Assembly: GCF_900880625.1 (NCBI RefSeq)
Contig: NZ_CAAHFB010000004.1
Span: forward strand, 62,001 to 126,000
Direction: 5' to 3'
DNA length: 64,000 nucleotides
Origin: Halorhabdus rudnickae
GTDB lineage: Archaea > Halobacteriota > Halobacteria > Halobacteriales > Haloarculaceae
Position 1 is the stretch's first letter; the number at the start of each line of letters is the position of its first letter. Shown here piece after piece: positions 9,286 through 18,687 of this stretch. The translations under genes and the position numbers were made by a program. The notes below the pieces were generated by a model. It saw only the letters and a program-made list of their open reading frames with translations. It was not told the DNA's origin and made no database searches.

Positions 9286-10140
9286 ATGGCTGCGTGGCTC
9301 CGCGCGATGACGTACAACGTTCGTTACGACACTCCCGAGGACGGTGCACACGCCTGGGCGCACCGTCGGGACGCCGTCGCCAGTACGATCCGGTTTCACC
9401 GCCCCGACGTGGTCGGGTTACAGGAGCCACTCGATCACCAGCTGGCGTTTCTGGCCGACCGGCTGGAATCCTTCGAGTGGGTCGGCTCGAGTCGCGTCGA
9501 CGGCGACAGGGAAGGAGAGTATACGCCGATCGGGTACCGTCGGGACCGCTTCGATAGCGTGGCGTCGGGGACGTTCTGGCTCTCGGAGACGCCCGACGAG
9601 CCGGGAAGTCTCGGCTGGGACGCCCGTCATCCGCGGATCGTCACCTGGGTTCGGCTTCGTGATCGCTCGACCGGTACGCAGCATCTCCAGGCCAACACGC
9701 ACTTCTCTCACGAGGGGGCGCGGGCCCGCCAGGAGAGCGCCCAGCTGGTTCTGGATCGACTCGAAGCGCTCGCGGACGGGGAGCCGATCGTCCTCACCGG
9801 TGACTTCAACGCCGTCGCGGGCGACCCTGTCTTCGACGTCCTGGTTGGGGCCCGAAAGCGCGACTCGCCGCTACACAGTGCACCGAAGCGATCGTCCGAC
9901 CCGGCCCACGGTCCGTCGACGTCCCGGACCGATTTCGAGGCCCTTGTCCACGACCGCAAGATAGACCATATCTTTGTAACCGGAGATGTGTCCGTCGGTC
10001 AGCACGGAGTCTGCTGTGACTGCTATGACGACGGCCGATATCCTTCCGATCACCTGCCGGTGTTGGCGGAACTCGATCTCTCTGGCGAGACCACACGCAC
10101 CCGCTCCGGGGAGGCCCAACGGGGTCGTACCGGGGATTGA
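9286..10140 (+). CDS. Endonuclease/exonuclease/phosphatase (EEP) family protein
   Basis: 284 aa, complete EEP fold. Residues seen: TYNVRYD (metal-binding Asn), VVGLQEP (metal-binding Glu), 'ANTHFSHEGARARQESA', VLTGDFNAVAGDP (Asp and Asn), KIDHIFVTGD and the catalytic YPSDHLPVLAELD. No signal peptide, so probably cytoplasmic. The family covers AP endonucleases, sphingomyelinases and RNA deadenylase-like phosphodiesterases; the pattern here resembles the generic 'endonuclease/exonuclease/phosphatase' group found beside sugar metabolism genes. The substrate is unknown. It is divergent from herA with a 116-nt spacer. An ATG at 9307 (MTYNVRYD) is an alternative start. Confidence 0.85.
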   Translation: MAAWLRAMTYNVRYDTPEDGAHAWAHRRDAVASTIRFHRPDVVGLQEPLDHQLAFLADRLESFEWVGSSRVDGDREGEYTPIGYRRDRFDSVASGTFWLSETPDEPGSLGWDARHPRIVTWVRLRDRSTGTQHLQANTHFSHEGARARQESAQLVLDRLEALADGEPIVLTGDFNAVAGDPVFDVLVGARKRDSPLHSAPKRSSDPAHGPSTSRTDFEALVHDRKIDHIFVTGDVSVGQHGVCCDCYDDGRYPSDHLPVLAELDLSGETTRTRSGEAQRGRTGD

Positions 10141-10189
10141 AACCGCGAGGGACGGCCCACTTTTGTTCATGGGCCGCTTCTCTCTCACT

Positions 10190-10555
10190 ATGTTGCTCAT
10201 CCGCGCTCGAGCAGGTGGCACGGAACTGACTGGGACGCTGTACGAACGCGGTGAGACGGCACCGAGTTACGAGGGTGCCGCGGATGTCCAAGCGCCGTAC
10301 GTCTGGGTCTGTGACGCCTTCTACGAGGTCGAGAGTGGTGGGACTGTCCAGCGGATCGACGACCGCGACGTCAACGTCGCCTTCGAGTCACCCACGCCTC
10401 GTGGATTCGAAACGCGCGAGCGCGCAATCGAGGCGGCCCAGGAACACCTCCGAACCCAGTTCGGTCGCGTCGGCGTGTCCGCATCGGCGGTCGAGATCGA
10501 ACGCGAAACGATCGATGGTGACGTTCGGAGTGACGACGAAAGGAACGACGCTTGA
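10190..10555 (+). CDS. Haloarchaeal conserved hypothetical protein (DUF7113-like)
   Basis: 121 aa starting MLLIRARAGGTELTGTLYER. An upstream in-frame ATG at 10169 would add seven residues. The protein is acidic, with 'YVWVCDAFYEVESGG' in the middle and an amphipathic helix (ERAIEAAQEHLRTQF) near the end. It reads like a small, single-domain haloarchaeal protein; I associate it with the DUF7113 group from memory, without a search. No function can be assigned. A promoter lies in the 49 nt after the EEP gene stop. Confidence 0.7.
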   Translation: MLLIRARAGGTELTGTLYERGETAPSYEGAADVQAPYVWVCDAFYEVESGGTVQRIDDRDVNVAFESPTPRGFETRERAIEAAQEHLRTQFGRVGVSASAVEIERETIDGDVRSDDERNDA

Positions 10556-11539
10556 GCGACTGACTGACCGATAGTGTGTGCTCGATCGGAGAGCGCCATG
10601 ACCGCACCGCGAGAAAGTCTGCACACTGCTTGGGACCGAGACCGACCAACTCTGTGATGAAGTCGCGATCGTGAATCACCAATACCGCGACCTCGCCACG
10701 AGGCAACTGAAGGCTGCTATGCGAAGTGAGTCGTTTCCGCTGTCCCTGCCTGGCAGACAAATCGCTTTCCGGCGTTGTGCTTAGCTATGCTTACAGAGTT
10801 TGACAGACCACAGATGTCGTTCCCAGCCGTAGAGATCCGTTTGTTCCCTTTCAGACGTTATTACAGGGCGTTCGCGACGACCACCAGTTACACGAAACGA
10901 CTGCTGATGAGTGGAGCACGAGAGAAACCATCTTGCATATCTTATCAAACAGTACCGTCATCATTCCCCCGTCGCGACTGTCATCGTGGCATAGTAGAAC
11001 CTATCTCTGCTCTATACAGCTTCTTCACTCCCGCTGAGCCGCCGAGCATATAATTCCAAACCTGCATCCATATGTTACCTTAATTTGAATATAATATGAT
11101 CAAGCGAGTGCGTTCGAACCATCAGTTACGTTAGAAATAACGGCGCACTTTTCGAGTCAGGAGCTGTCTGGGGACCTCATCGATCGCCGTCGTTGCCTTG
11201 GTGAGTGAACCAACCCAACGGTCGGTAAGAGCGTTTGTGGTCCTATTTCTCAGTCTTCGACTTGATGCAACTCTTGGTGCATACGCCGGTAGCGTCACGA
11301 AGTAGGGCTGTCACGAGCCGCTAGGTCCATGACAACCGGTGGCGTTTACTCACGCGTGTGAGTCAGGTTGGCGCACCTTCGGATGCTTTATATCCGAAAT
11401 CACTCGCCCAGTGGCAATAGCGATTGGCTTGAGTCAGCTTCTGTGGCGTGCGAGCGGATGTCCCGCTAGTTGCTGGTGCTTGGCATTCGCCCGTGGTTGA
11501 CCGAAGTATCATTTTTAAGTAGAGCGTCGTGATTTTGGT
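10556..11539. other. Gene-poor region at the left edge of the island
   Basis: About 1 kb with no gene I can support. Base composition falls toward the right. Short reading frames at 10371-10760 (minus) and 10775-11053 (plus) have arginine- and serine-rich, non-halophilic composition. It probably contains eroded mobile-element DNA leading into the transposase remnant at 11540. Confidence 0.45.
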
Positions 11540-11956
11540 ATTTTGGTACCGGGCAATCGCGCAAAGTCGCCCACGAGTGGGTGCAAAAAACCGATCGACA
11601 GCCAGTCAGTAGGTATCCGTCGCATCAGACCGCACTCGCGGAACCAGTAATTCGAAAACGAACGAATCACCACACATTTCGCCGCATTCGACGACTTCGA
11701 CCGCGTGGACCAGTATTTCCTGGAAGAATTCCACGAGAAACGCGAGACCCCATCCGCTGTGTGTCTCTTCGACAGAGACCGTCATCCACAGGCTGTGCCA
11801 CAACGACTCAAGCTCCGGTTACAGGTTGCAGCGGCGGAAAATCGGAACTGCATAAAATATACGTTTCATGATCAAATTTCGAACTCATTGTTCTCAAATC
11901 ACTTGAGTCGCGCCGAACCAGAAATGGTGTGCAAGTTGCATAAGAAGTCCTCATAG
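11540..11956 (+). pseudogene. Decayed transposase remnant (IS6-family-like, haloarchaeal ISH type)
   Basis: Pieces of a transposase are readable in different frames. 'SRKVAHEWVQKTDRQPVS' (from about 11559) is the DNA-binding-domain end. After a frameshift come 'DQYFLEEFHEKRETPSAVC' and 'RHPQAVPQRLKLRLQVAAAE', then ENRNCIKYTFHDQ, which corresponds to the GNRN-I region near the last catalytic residue of these DDE transposases. It ends at 11956 with a stop. Intact copies are roughly 200 aa in one frame; this one lacks the N-terminus and has at least one frameshift. A second remnant of the same family, inverted, lies at 26930-27290. Confidence 0.65.
11588..11610 (+). repeat. Left copy of a 23-nt exact inverted repeat flanking the amino-sugar island
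   Basis: Identical to the reverse complement of 27210-27232. It lies inside the two transposase remnants and encodes the shared TDRQPVS peptide. The two copies are about 15.6 kb apart in opposite orientation. Confidence 0.85.
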
Positions 11957-12888
11957 TGCTATAATCGCCATATGAGACACGACTACCGGATCACTGCCAC
12001 GACCACTGCGAAGAGAGACGAAATTATGCCGTTAACGTGCTATAAATTGGTTTCTCGACGCATATGTGGACTAGTTCTCAGCTATTGGGGTAACTAAAAT
12101 ACCAGATTTATATATTGTGTTTAAAATTGGTGGTTTTGTTGCAGGGTCGAAGTCCGGGTCGCCTCAGCTCCACCGGCGTCCGCTGACCCCTATAGTGAGT
12201 ATGTACGACTGCAATCGGTGGCAGCAAGAGTACATTTCCCAGCAAAAGGCTCCGCCGGTAGTTGCCCGAGCGTGTAAGTTAATTCTTGTATAATGTGTAT
12301 ATAATTTGAGGACCTATTGATAACCCGTCGGAGTGTGGTTCGGAATCCACTTGGAATAACATACGTACACTTGTTATTTGTATCGTTCCGATCAGTCGTC
12401 GAAGCGTGTCGACGGTGATCGTACATACCGCCCAGGTTCGATCTGTTCGGATCGTTAAGGAGTGTAATCGTGGTGCACAGTCATCTGTTGGCAACCACGG
12501 TATATGACCAAGTGACAATCCGATTGCGGATCGCGTCCGGCAGGTTTCGACCGGAATCTTGGGCCTCGCCTCCCTTCTGGCTGGTTTCTTGCCTGGTAGC
12601 TCATGCTATTTCTTCATCGGGGTGTATAATCAACTGCAACGATTATGCACAATGTCTGGCCACTAAAATGCCCATTTCAATTATCTTTTGTGTTTTCTAT
12701 GGCGATATTTTTGATATTCTTTACTTATTTGTACGCGCGATCTGAATACAGGCGATGCTGGCACTTACAGACACCATAGTCGAGTGCAATTCAATTTACA
12801 ATGTACTGCACACATCCTGGTCGCTGGACCAGGATTTATGAATGCTTTCACGCACTGGCGTTCGAGCGTGCCGCGTGATTAACCAGTA
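11957..12888. other. AT-rich gene-poor region before the deaminase gene
   Basis: About 930 nt without a supportable gene. The stretch at 12199-12285 can be read as a short peptide, MYDCNRWQQEYISQQKAPPV, but I see no homology or promoter to back it. The region likely represents debris between the IS remnant and the metabolic cluster. Confidence 0.4.
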
Positions 12889-12898
12889 GGTTTTAATG
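12889..12898 (+). promoter_or_regulatory. TATA box of the deaminase-nagA operon
   Basis: GGTTTTAATG lies about 25 nt before the ATG at 12922, the usual haloarchaeal spacing for a short-leader transcript. Confidence 0.5.
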
Positions 12899-12921
12899 TT
12901 ATTAACGACAACCCGATTCTC

Positions 12922-13935
12922 ATGCCGGGTTCACAGTCACATTCAGAGATCAGAGAGGGATGTACCGTTATCGAAAAAATGGTCGAGGATAGGGAACCAC
13001 TCGCTGGTCTCTCGGATCGCATCGACCAGGTTGATAGCGTGTACTTCGTCGGCTGCGGTTCGTCGTACTGGACCGGAGTTATCGGACAATACCTCTTGTT
13101 CGACGTTGGCATCGACGCGCGCGTCGAGTTTGCATCCGAATTCGCGTCTGCACACTTCCCGGTCGACGATCAGACATTGGTCGTTGGCCTATCCCAGTCC
13201 GGTGAGACAACCGAAACTGTACAAGCTATCGAACTTGCAGCCACACGCGGCGCTCAGACGGCTGCCATTACGAACAGTGCTGATTCGACATTGGACCGAA
13301 TCACCGACGTCTCGTACGTGATTCCCGCGGGTACGGAAGAGGCTATTATGGCAACGAAGTCAGTTGACGGTGCAGTTACCGCGATGTACCTGATTGCAGA
13401 CCGGCTCAGCTCGACCTCCCACGACCTCTCTACGGCGGCCAAAGAGTCCCGGAAGGCTCTCGATGTCGACATCTCGGCAGCCGTCGACCTTCTCGAAACA
13501 GCTGACCGATTGTATACTCTCGGATCTGGTAGCTACTATGGGTTGGCTGGCGAAGCAGCAACGAAGTTTGCAGAGTCGACGCTTCAACACGCGACGCCGT
13601 TACCGACTCTTGAGATCGGACACGGGCCGATAGCCAACGTGAATGGTGACTTGGCCTTGCTGTTTGCAATGGGTGACGTTGAGCCGACAATCCACCAGCA
13701 CATGATCGAGAACTTACATGAGGCAGGTGCGGAAACACTCGTCATTCATCCGGCCGAGGAGTCATATCGAGCAACGGCTTCAATCCCGCTTGCAACATCG
13801 TCGACTGTCCTCAAGCCGCTGAAGATCACCCAGCGGCTCGCATACAACGGTGCGATGTCGCTCGGATACGATCCGGACAATCCACCCCAGCTGTCGAAGC
13901 ACGTAGAAATATCTGCATTCGACTCGCTCCAGTAG
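12922..13935 (+). CDS. SIS-domain glucosamine-6-phosphate deaminase (GlmD-like)
   Basis: 337 aa with two SIS (sugar isomerase) domains, as in the C-terminal half of GlmS but with no glutaminase domain. Seen: VGCGSSYWTGVIGQYLLF, the phosphosugar loop GLSQSGETTETVQAIE, 'ATKSVDGAVTAMYLIADRL', and the second domain 'LYTLGSGSYYGLAGEAA' and 'FAESTLQHATPLPTLEIGHG'. Archaeal GlmD enzymes of this architecture convert glucosamine-6-phosphate to fructose-6-phosphate plus ammonia. The gene is separated by one base from nagA, which makes that product, so the deaminase role is well supported. An AgaS-type isomerase is the main alternative. Confidence 0.82.
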   Translation: MPGSQSHSEIREGCTVIEKMVEDREPLAGLSDRIDQVDSVYFVGCGSSYWTGVIGQYLLFDVGIDARVEFASEFASAHFPVDDQTLVVGLSQSGETTETVQAIELAATRGAQTAAITNSADSTLDRITDVSYVIPAGTEEAIMATKSVDGAVTAMYLIADRLSSTSHDLSTAAKESRKALDVDISAAVDLLETADRLYTLGSGSYYGLAGEAATKFAESTLQHATPLPTLEIGHGPIANVNGDLALLFAMGDVEPTIHQHMIENLHEAGAETLVIHPAEESYRATASIPLATSSTVLKPLKITQRLAYNGAMSLGYDPDNPPQLSKHVEISAFDSLQ

Positions 13936-13936
13936 T

Positions 13937-15109
13937 ATGGTCGATAATTCACTCAAACTGTTTGCAGGCACGGCTTGTACACCCGAGTATGCATACGAGA
14001 ATGCAATTATTGACATTGTTGGTTCCGAAATCAAAGACGTCTCTGAGGCGTGTTCTTCGAATGATGCCGACGTCGTCGTTTCCGACGGCATTGCTGTCCC
14101 CGGGTTCGTCGACCTTCACACTCACGGGTACGGCGGCCACTACACGACGACGGACGATCCCGAGTCGTTCCATGGCCTCACAGACGCGATCACCCAACAC
14201 GGTGTGACAACGGTCTATCCGACGACAATGTCCGCTTCTCAGGAGACGCTTCTGGAGACTGCCCACGCCTTCGCGTCCGCGTCCGAGAGTGGGTTCGACG
14301 GGGCCAAACTCGAGGGATTGCATCTCGAAGGTCCGTACTTTCCGCCGGGTGACCAACAAGGTGCCCAGGATCCGGAGGTGTTTCGCGAGCCCAGCATTTC
14401 GGAACTCACTGCGTTGAAGGACGCTTCGGGGAACCGCATTTCCCGGCTCACGCTTGCCCCGGAGTTAGACGGGGCGTTTCCAGTCATCGACTGGGCGCGC
14501 GAGCACGGAATCGTCGTTTCAGCGGGACATACCGGTGGCACGTACGACCGGACAGTGCAGGCCTTCGACCGTGGTATCTCGCTGGTCACTCATCTATACA
14601 ACGGGATGAAGCAACTCCATCACCGCAATCCTGGTCCTCTTGGAGCATCCCTTGCTGAACCGGCGGTCGGTGTCGAATTGATCGCTGATCTCCGGCACGT
14701 ACACCCTGCCGCCATCGAACTTGCATTTCGTGCCAAAGACGAGGATGCACTGGTCCTCGTGACTGATTCGATCCCACAGACAGGGCTACCTGACGGCGAG
14801 TACTCCCTTGGTGGCAAACCGATCGTCGTCGAAGACGGACAAAGTAGGCTGAAATCGACCAACCGTCTCGCTGGAAGTACACTGACTATGGACACGGCTG
14901 TACGCAATCTCGTTGACGAAGTGGGTCTCTCCTTTGAGATCGCCGTTCGTGCCGCCTCGACGAATCCCGCCACGCAGATGGGACTGTCCCGGCGTGGCCG
15001 ACTGAAACCTGGGTACGCTGCCGATATTACGGTCCTCGATTCCGAGTACTCTCCTGTGTTGACTATTGTCGACGGTGATGTCGTCTATCGAGCATCCTCG
15101 CGTAAGTGA
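13937..15109 (+). CDS. nagA: N-acetylglucosamine-6-phosphate deacetylase
   Basis: 390 aa, amidohydrolase superfamily, normal NagA length. Seen: GFVDLHTHGYGGHYT, LHLEGPYFPPGDQQGAQDP (metal-binding Glu), VVSAGHTGGTYD (His), LVTHLYNGMKQLHHRNPG (His and the acetyl-binding loop), VTDSIPQTGLPDGEY (catalytic Asp) and STLTMDTAVRNLV. It removes acetate from GlcNAc-6-P in the cytoplasm. The start codon comes one base after the deaminase stop, so the two are translationally coupled and catalyse consecutive steps. Confidence 0.93.
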   Translation: MVDNSLKLFAGTACTPEYAYENAIIDIVGSEIKDVSEACSSNDADVVVSDGIAVPGFVDLHTHGYGGHYTTTDDPESFHGLTDAITQHGVTTVYPTTMSASQETLLETAHAFASASESGFDGAKLEGLHLEGPYFPPGDQQGAQDPEVFREPSISELTALKDASGNRISRLTLAPELDGAFPVIDWAREHGIVVSAGHTGGTYDRTVQAFDRGISLVTHLYNGMKQLHHRNPGPLGASLAEPAVGVELIADLRHVHPAAIELAFRAKDEDALVLVTDSIPQTGLPDGEYSLGGKPIVVEDGQSRLKSTNRLAGSTLTMDTAVRNLVDEVGLSFEIAVRAASTNPATQMGLSRRGRLKPGYAADITVLDSEYSPVLTIVDGDVVYRASSRK

Positions 15110-15135
15110 TATCGTGTCACAACCGGATCCGGCAA

Positions 15136-15144
15136 TTATATAAA
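15136..15144 (+). promoter_or_regulatory. TATA box of the sugar-binding protein gene
   Basis: TTATATAAA ends 26 nt before the ATG at 15171. This spacing argues against the longer TTG-initiated frame at 15153 and supports a separate, possibly stronger, promoter for the binding protein. Confidence 0.7.
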
Positions 15145-15170
15145 TCATTAATTTGAATGTACGGTCGCAT

Positions 15171-16517
15171 ATGGCGGACAAAGTCAGGAGCAGCAACCGT
15201 CGACGGTTTATCCAGAGCGTCGGTCTCGGAAGCGTCGTGGCGCTTGCTGGATGCGGGAGCAACAGTACGACCGAACAACAGACTGATGGCGGTGGGGTGA
15301 CGGATACGAAATCAAATGCCGTGACGACTCTGCAAGTCCGGCATTTCGTCAACGATCACCTCGAAGCATTCTACGAGAAGCACAACCCCATCCTGAAAAA
15401 AGAACACGGCATTGAGGTTGATTTCGAGACGATGGGATGGGACGTTGCACGCCGGAAGCAAAACAACAGCATCTCGACCCGGACGGGACCTGATGTCGAA
15501 GAGATTGCTTCGACGTGGCTCCCCAAACAGGTCAAATCCGATGGGTGGATGGACCTCGGTCAGGCTGGTGTCGAACTGCCAACCGACGATATTTACGATG
15601 CCCCGACCGAAATTGGGAACTTTGACGGTGTTACCGCTGGATTCCCTTGGTTTTGGGGGCCTCGAGGACACGTTTACCACCAGCCATTGCTTGAGGAAGC
15701 AGGTATCAGTGGCTCACCAGAATCCTGGGACGAACTCCTCTCCCATGCGAAAAAATACAACAAACAAGCCCAAGCGTGGGAAAAAGAGGGACACAATACT
15801 CGATATCTCTTTGGCATCCCTGGTGCAAACAATTTCGCCGTCGTTCAGTACTATATGATGTTCGTTTGGCAAAATGGTGGGCAGATGCTCAAAGATGGGA
15901 AAGCGGTATTCGACAGCGACAGGGCTGTCGAAGCGATGAACTTCTACAAAGATCTCGCGACCGAGCACAACGTCTCTCCTAAATCCATGGTTGAGTGGAA
16001 CGGTGTTGCCAGAAACAACGCGTTCAAGAGCAAACGTATTGCCAGTACATGGCAAGGACTCCGGGTTGCCAACAGTATCGAGACGGAGTTGGGCGTCGGG
16101 AGGCCGCCTGCTGGACCGAACGGTGAATCATCTACTTTCTTCGGTGTCAATCTCATGGGCATTCATCCGTGGACGGACAAGACTGACGCCGCTGCGACGT
16201 ACCTGAAGTACCTGATGAAGCCAAAGGTAAACGCCGAACTGGCGAAAGGGTCCGGGTTCCTTCCGACCATCAAATCATCATTCGAGAAAGAAGAGTTCCA
16301 GGGAGACCTCTATCAAACGTTCAACAACGAAGTGTTGAATAATACGAATGCCAAGACCGCACCGCAGGTCGTTGGTTGGGGTGACGTCTCCGGTGCAATC
16401 AAAAGCGCGACGACCGACATTCTGACGAAAGCCGCGACGGGTACGTGGTCGAAGGGAGATACCGAAACGGCTCTGAAACAAGCCGCAACGCAGGCCAACA
16501 GCGCACTTGGGAATTAG
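15171..16517 (+). CDS. Sugar ABC transporter substrate-binding lipoprotein (CUT1 family)
   Basis: 448 aa. The N-terminus has a Tat motif (SSNRRRFIQSVGLG) and lipobox VALAGCGS, so it is exported folded and lipid-anchored. The mature part is a family-1 solute-binding protein: 'GIEVDFETMGWDVARRKQ', 'ISTRTGPDVEEIASTWLP', 'SPESWDELLSHAKKY', 'FFGVNLMGIHPWTDKTDAA'. It should bind the island's sugar, probably GlcNAc or a GlcNAc oligosaccharide, outside the membrane and pass it to the two permeases downstream. Specificity is inferred from the neighbouring nagA, kinase and GH3 genes. Confidence 0.9.
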   Translation: MADKVRSSNRRRFIQSVGLGSVVALAGCGSNSTTEQQTDGGGVTDTKSNAVTTLQVRHFVNDHLEAFYEKHNPILKKEHGIEVDFETMGWDVARRKQNNSISTRTGPDVEEIASTWLPKQVKSDGWMDLGQAGVELPTDDIYDAPTEIGNFDGVTAGFPWFWGPRGHVYHQPLLEEAGISGSPESWDELLSHAKKYNKQAQAWEKEGHNTRYLFGIPGANNFAVVQYYMMFVWQNGGQMLKDGKAVFDSDRAVEAMNFYKDLATEHNVSPKSMVEWNGVARNNAFKSKRIASTWQGLRVANSIETELGVGRPPAGPNGESSTFFGVNLMGIHPWTDKTDAAATYLKYLMKPKVNAELAKGSGFLPTIKSSFEKEEFQGDLYQTFNNEVLNNTNAKTAPQVVGWGDVSGAIKSATTDILTKAATGTWSKGDTETALKQAATQANSALGN

Positions 16518-16671
16518 CTTTGTTCGTTCGGCCATCGGGCCACGGTGACCGACTTGAGCCGTCATGTGGTTTTTGGGGTATCCATACCGCCTCGTTCTCG
16601 GGAGTTCTACATACGCAATTTCGGTTACGGTCGACGCAAGCGCCCTGTGTCGGTCCGCCGGAGACAAAAAC

Positions 16672-16680
16672 AAATAAATA
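16672..16680 (+). promoter_or_regulatory. Putative TATA box before permease 1
   Basis: AAATAAATA ends 23 nt before the ATG at 16704 and lies within the 186-nt gap after the binding-protein gene. If used, the earlier in-frame starts at 16545, 16683 and perhaps 16698 would not be translated from this transcript. Confidence 0.45.
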
Positions 16681-16703
16681 CTATGAATAGGAACCGAATG
16701 CGT

Positions 16704-17696
16704 ATGGTGCCAACAGTGCATCGGGCCATCATACAAAAACTCAGAGGATGGCTTCCGTCGGTTCACGTACCGTACTTCAGTTCCTTGTCAGCCAACAAAC
16801 GCTTCGCGCTCAAGTTGATTGGCCCTGCGCTGTTGTTGATGCTTTTCGTTCACGGGATACCGGTCGTACTCGGTCTCGTGATGAGCTTCTTCGAGTTCCC
16901 GTCGTTAGTGTATACCGAGTGGTTCCGTCCGGAGACGTTCATCGGGATTTCCCATTACGTCAAAGTGTTCCAGCCCGACACGATTTACGGCGCGCAGTTC
17001 TGGAACTCGTTGAAAGTGACTGTCCTCTATACAGTCGGCACTGTTGTCGGGGTGTACACTCTCGGCTTGATCGCAGCGCTGGCCCTCAACACTGACTTTC
17101 GCGGTCGACTCGCTGCCAGGACGGCGATTTTGGTACCGTACGTTGCGCCGGTCGTTGCGACGTATCTCACCTGGCAGATGATGTTCCGGACGGACACTGG
17201 AATTATCAACGCGGTGCTGCGGGAGGTCGGCCTCATCGAGGACTCGCTGTTTTGGCTGCTCGGTCCAAATTCGCTGTTTGCTATCATCATCGCCAACGTC
17301 TGGCGCAACTTCCCGTATGCAGCCATCATGCTCTATGCGGGCTTGCAATCGATTCCGGAACAACTGTATGAGGCCGCTGAAGTCGACGGTGCTGGCTGGT
17401 GGGGCAAGTTCCGGTACGTTACGCTCCCACAGCTCAAGCCCGTCTCTGCGGTCATCCTCCTCTTGTTGGTCCTCTGGACGTTCGTCAACTTTACCACGCC
17501 GTACGTCATTCTCGGCGGGTCGCCGAGCGACTCGGGCAACGTTTTAATGTTGCTCATCTATAACTTCGGATTCTCACAGAGTAACTATGGGATCGGTGCA
17601 GCCCTCAGTGTGATGCTGTTCTTGTTCTCGATGTCGATCGCTTACATCTACTATAAGCGTGTTGTCGCCAGCAGCTACGATGGAGGTGCTATCTAA
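16704..17696 (+). CDS. Sugar ABC transporter permease 1 (MalF/UgpA type)
   Basis: 330 aa from the ATG at 16704; ATGs at 16683 and 16698 are alternatives. About six membrane segments are visible, the first being 'LIGPALLLMLFVHGIPVVL'. The EAA loop that contacts the ATPase is EQLYEAAEVDGAGWWGKFRY, followed by VTLPQLKPV. The family and its place between the binding protein and a MalG-like permease make it one half of the CUT1 channel. Confidence 0.9.
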   Translation: MVPTVHRAIIQKLRGWLPSVHVPYFSSLSANKRFALKLIGPALLLMLFVHGIPVVLGLVMSFFEFPSLVYTEWFRPETFIGISHYVKVFQPDTIYGAQFWNSLKVTVLYTVGTVVGVYTLGLIAALALNTDFRGRLAARTAILVPYVAPVVATYLTWQMMFRTDTGIINAVLREVGLIEDSLFWLLGPNSLFAIIIANVWRNFPYAAIMLYAGLQSIPEQLYEAAEVDGAGWWGKFRYVTLPQLKPVSAVILLLLVLWTFVNFTTPYVILGGSPSDSGNVLMLLIYNFGFSQSNYGIGAALSVMLFLFSMSIAYIYYKRVVASSYDGGAI

Positions 17697-18612
17697 CGTG
17701 CTCGATTCAATCCAAAGTAAGGAAAACGAAGACGGACTGCTCCCAGAGGAGATGCAACTCTCGACGCACGGAAAACAGCTTCTGATGACTGCCCTCTCGC
17801 GGACAGTTATCCTTCTGTTGTTGACTTTCGCGTTGTTCCCCATCTTCATGATGGTCATCTCGTCGTTCAAGTCCCGGACCGAGATCATGCGGGTCGGTAT
17901 CAGTGTTTTCCCGGAGCAGTTCCGCCTGGAAAACTATCTTCTCATGTTCGAGCAGTTCCCGTTGATGCGGTACTACATGAACGGACTGATCATGGCCGGT
18001 GCTGCGACGATACTCTCGCTATTGATCGGCGGATTAGCGGCATACTCGCTGTCACGGTATAGCTTCCCCGGGAAGGGGAAATTCGAGATGTTCGCCCTCG
18101 GAACTCAGATGATCCCCGGTGTGTTGATTCTCATTCCGATGTTTCTGGTGTTTATCCTCATCGAGCAGGGAGCCAGTATCCCGATGAAAGACACGTATTA
18201 CGGGATGATATTCCTCTATACAACGTTCACGGTCCCGTTCACCATCTGGATGCTTCGGGGCTACTTCGACACGATCCCCGAAGCGTTGGAGGAAGCTGCG
18301 CGCATCGACGGCTGTACGCGCGTTGAAGCGCTGTTCAGAATCATCATGCCACTTGCTGCCCCGGGCATGGCAGCGACCGCGATGTTCGTCTTCCTGCTTG
18401 CGTTCAATGAGGTTCTGTTCTCCTCTGTCCTCGCAAACGATCCCGTCACTCCGTTCTCGATCGGAATCCAGCGGTTCCAACAGCAAGACCAGACGCTCTG
18501 GGGTCAGATGATGGCCGCATCCTCTCTCGCAACGGTACCACTGCTGGTCATCTTCGTCGCTTTCCAGCGACAGATCGTCTCCGGTCTCACTTCCGGCAGC
18601 GTCAAACAGTAA
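17680..18612 (+). CDS. Sugar ABC transporter permease 2 (MalG/UgpE type)
   Basis: 310 aa from the ATG at 17680, which overlaps the permease 1 stop by 17 nt; a GTG at 17698, one base after that stop, is an alternative. It has six membrane segments, an N-terminal helix 'RTVILLLLTFALFPIFMM', and an EAA loop (ALEEAARIDGCTRVEALFRI). It pairs with permease 1 to form the sugar channel. Confidence 0.9.
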   Translation: MEVLSNVLDSIQSKENEDGLLPEEMQLSTHGKQLLMTALSRTVILLLLTFALFPIFMMVISSFKSRTEIMRVGISVFPEQFRLENYLLMFEQFPLMRYYMNGLIMAGAATILSLLIGGLAAYSLSRYSFPGKGKFEMFALGTQMIPGVLILIPMFLVFILIEQGASIPMKDTYYGMIFLYTTFTVPFTIWMLRGYFDTIPEALEEAARIDGCTRVEALFRIIMPLAAPGMAATAMFVFLLAFNEVLFSSVLANDPVTPFSIGIQRFQQQDQTLWGQMMAASSLATVPLLVIFVAFQRQIVSGLTSGSVKQ

Positions 18613-18656
18613 CACCTCGGCCGGAGGCGGAATTACCGTTGCTGTGCGACATGAGG

Positions 18657-18664
18657 TTTTATTA
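18657..18664 (+). promoter_or_regulatory. TATA box of the GH3 gene
   Basis: TTTTATTA ends 23 nt before the ATG at 18688, favouring that start over the in-frame GTG at 18673. Confidence 0.5.
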
Positions 18665-18687
18665 GCTTTCAGGTGTCACTCGCCGTC

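Noticed and set aside
10371-10760. 129-codon minus-strand frame overlapping the 121-aa gene
   Set aside because: Part of it (VLVIHDRDFITELVGLGPKQ) looks protein-like, but the rest is antisense shadow and no family is recognised; at best a remnant.
12120-12190. tRNA-3'-end-like sequence (GGGTCGAAGTCCGGG) as an attachment site for the island
   Set aside because: No acceptor or anticodon arm can be formed upstream and no integrase gene is present.
15153-15170. TTG start for the sugar-binding protein
   Set aside because: It would lie between the TATA box and the expected transcript start; the ATG at 15171 gives a normal Tat signal.
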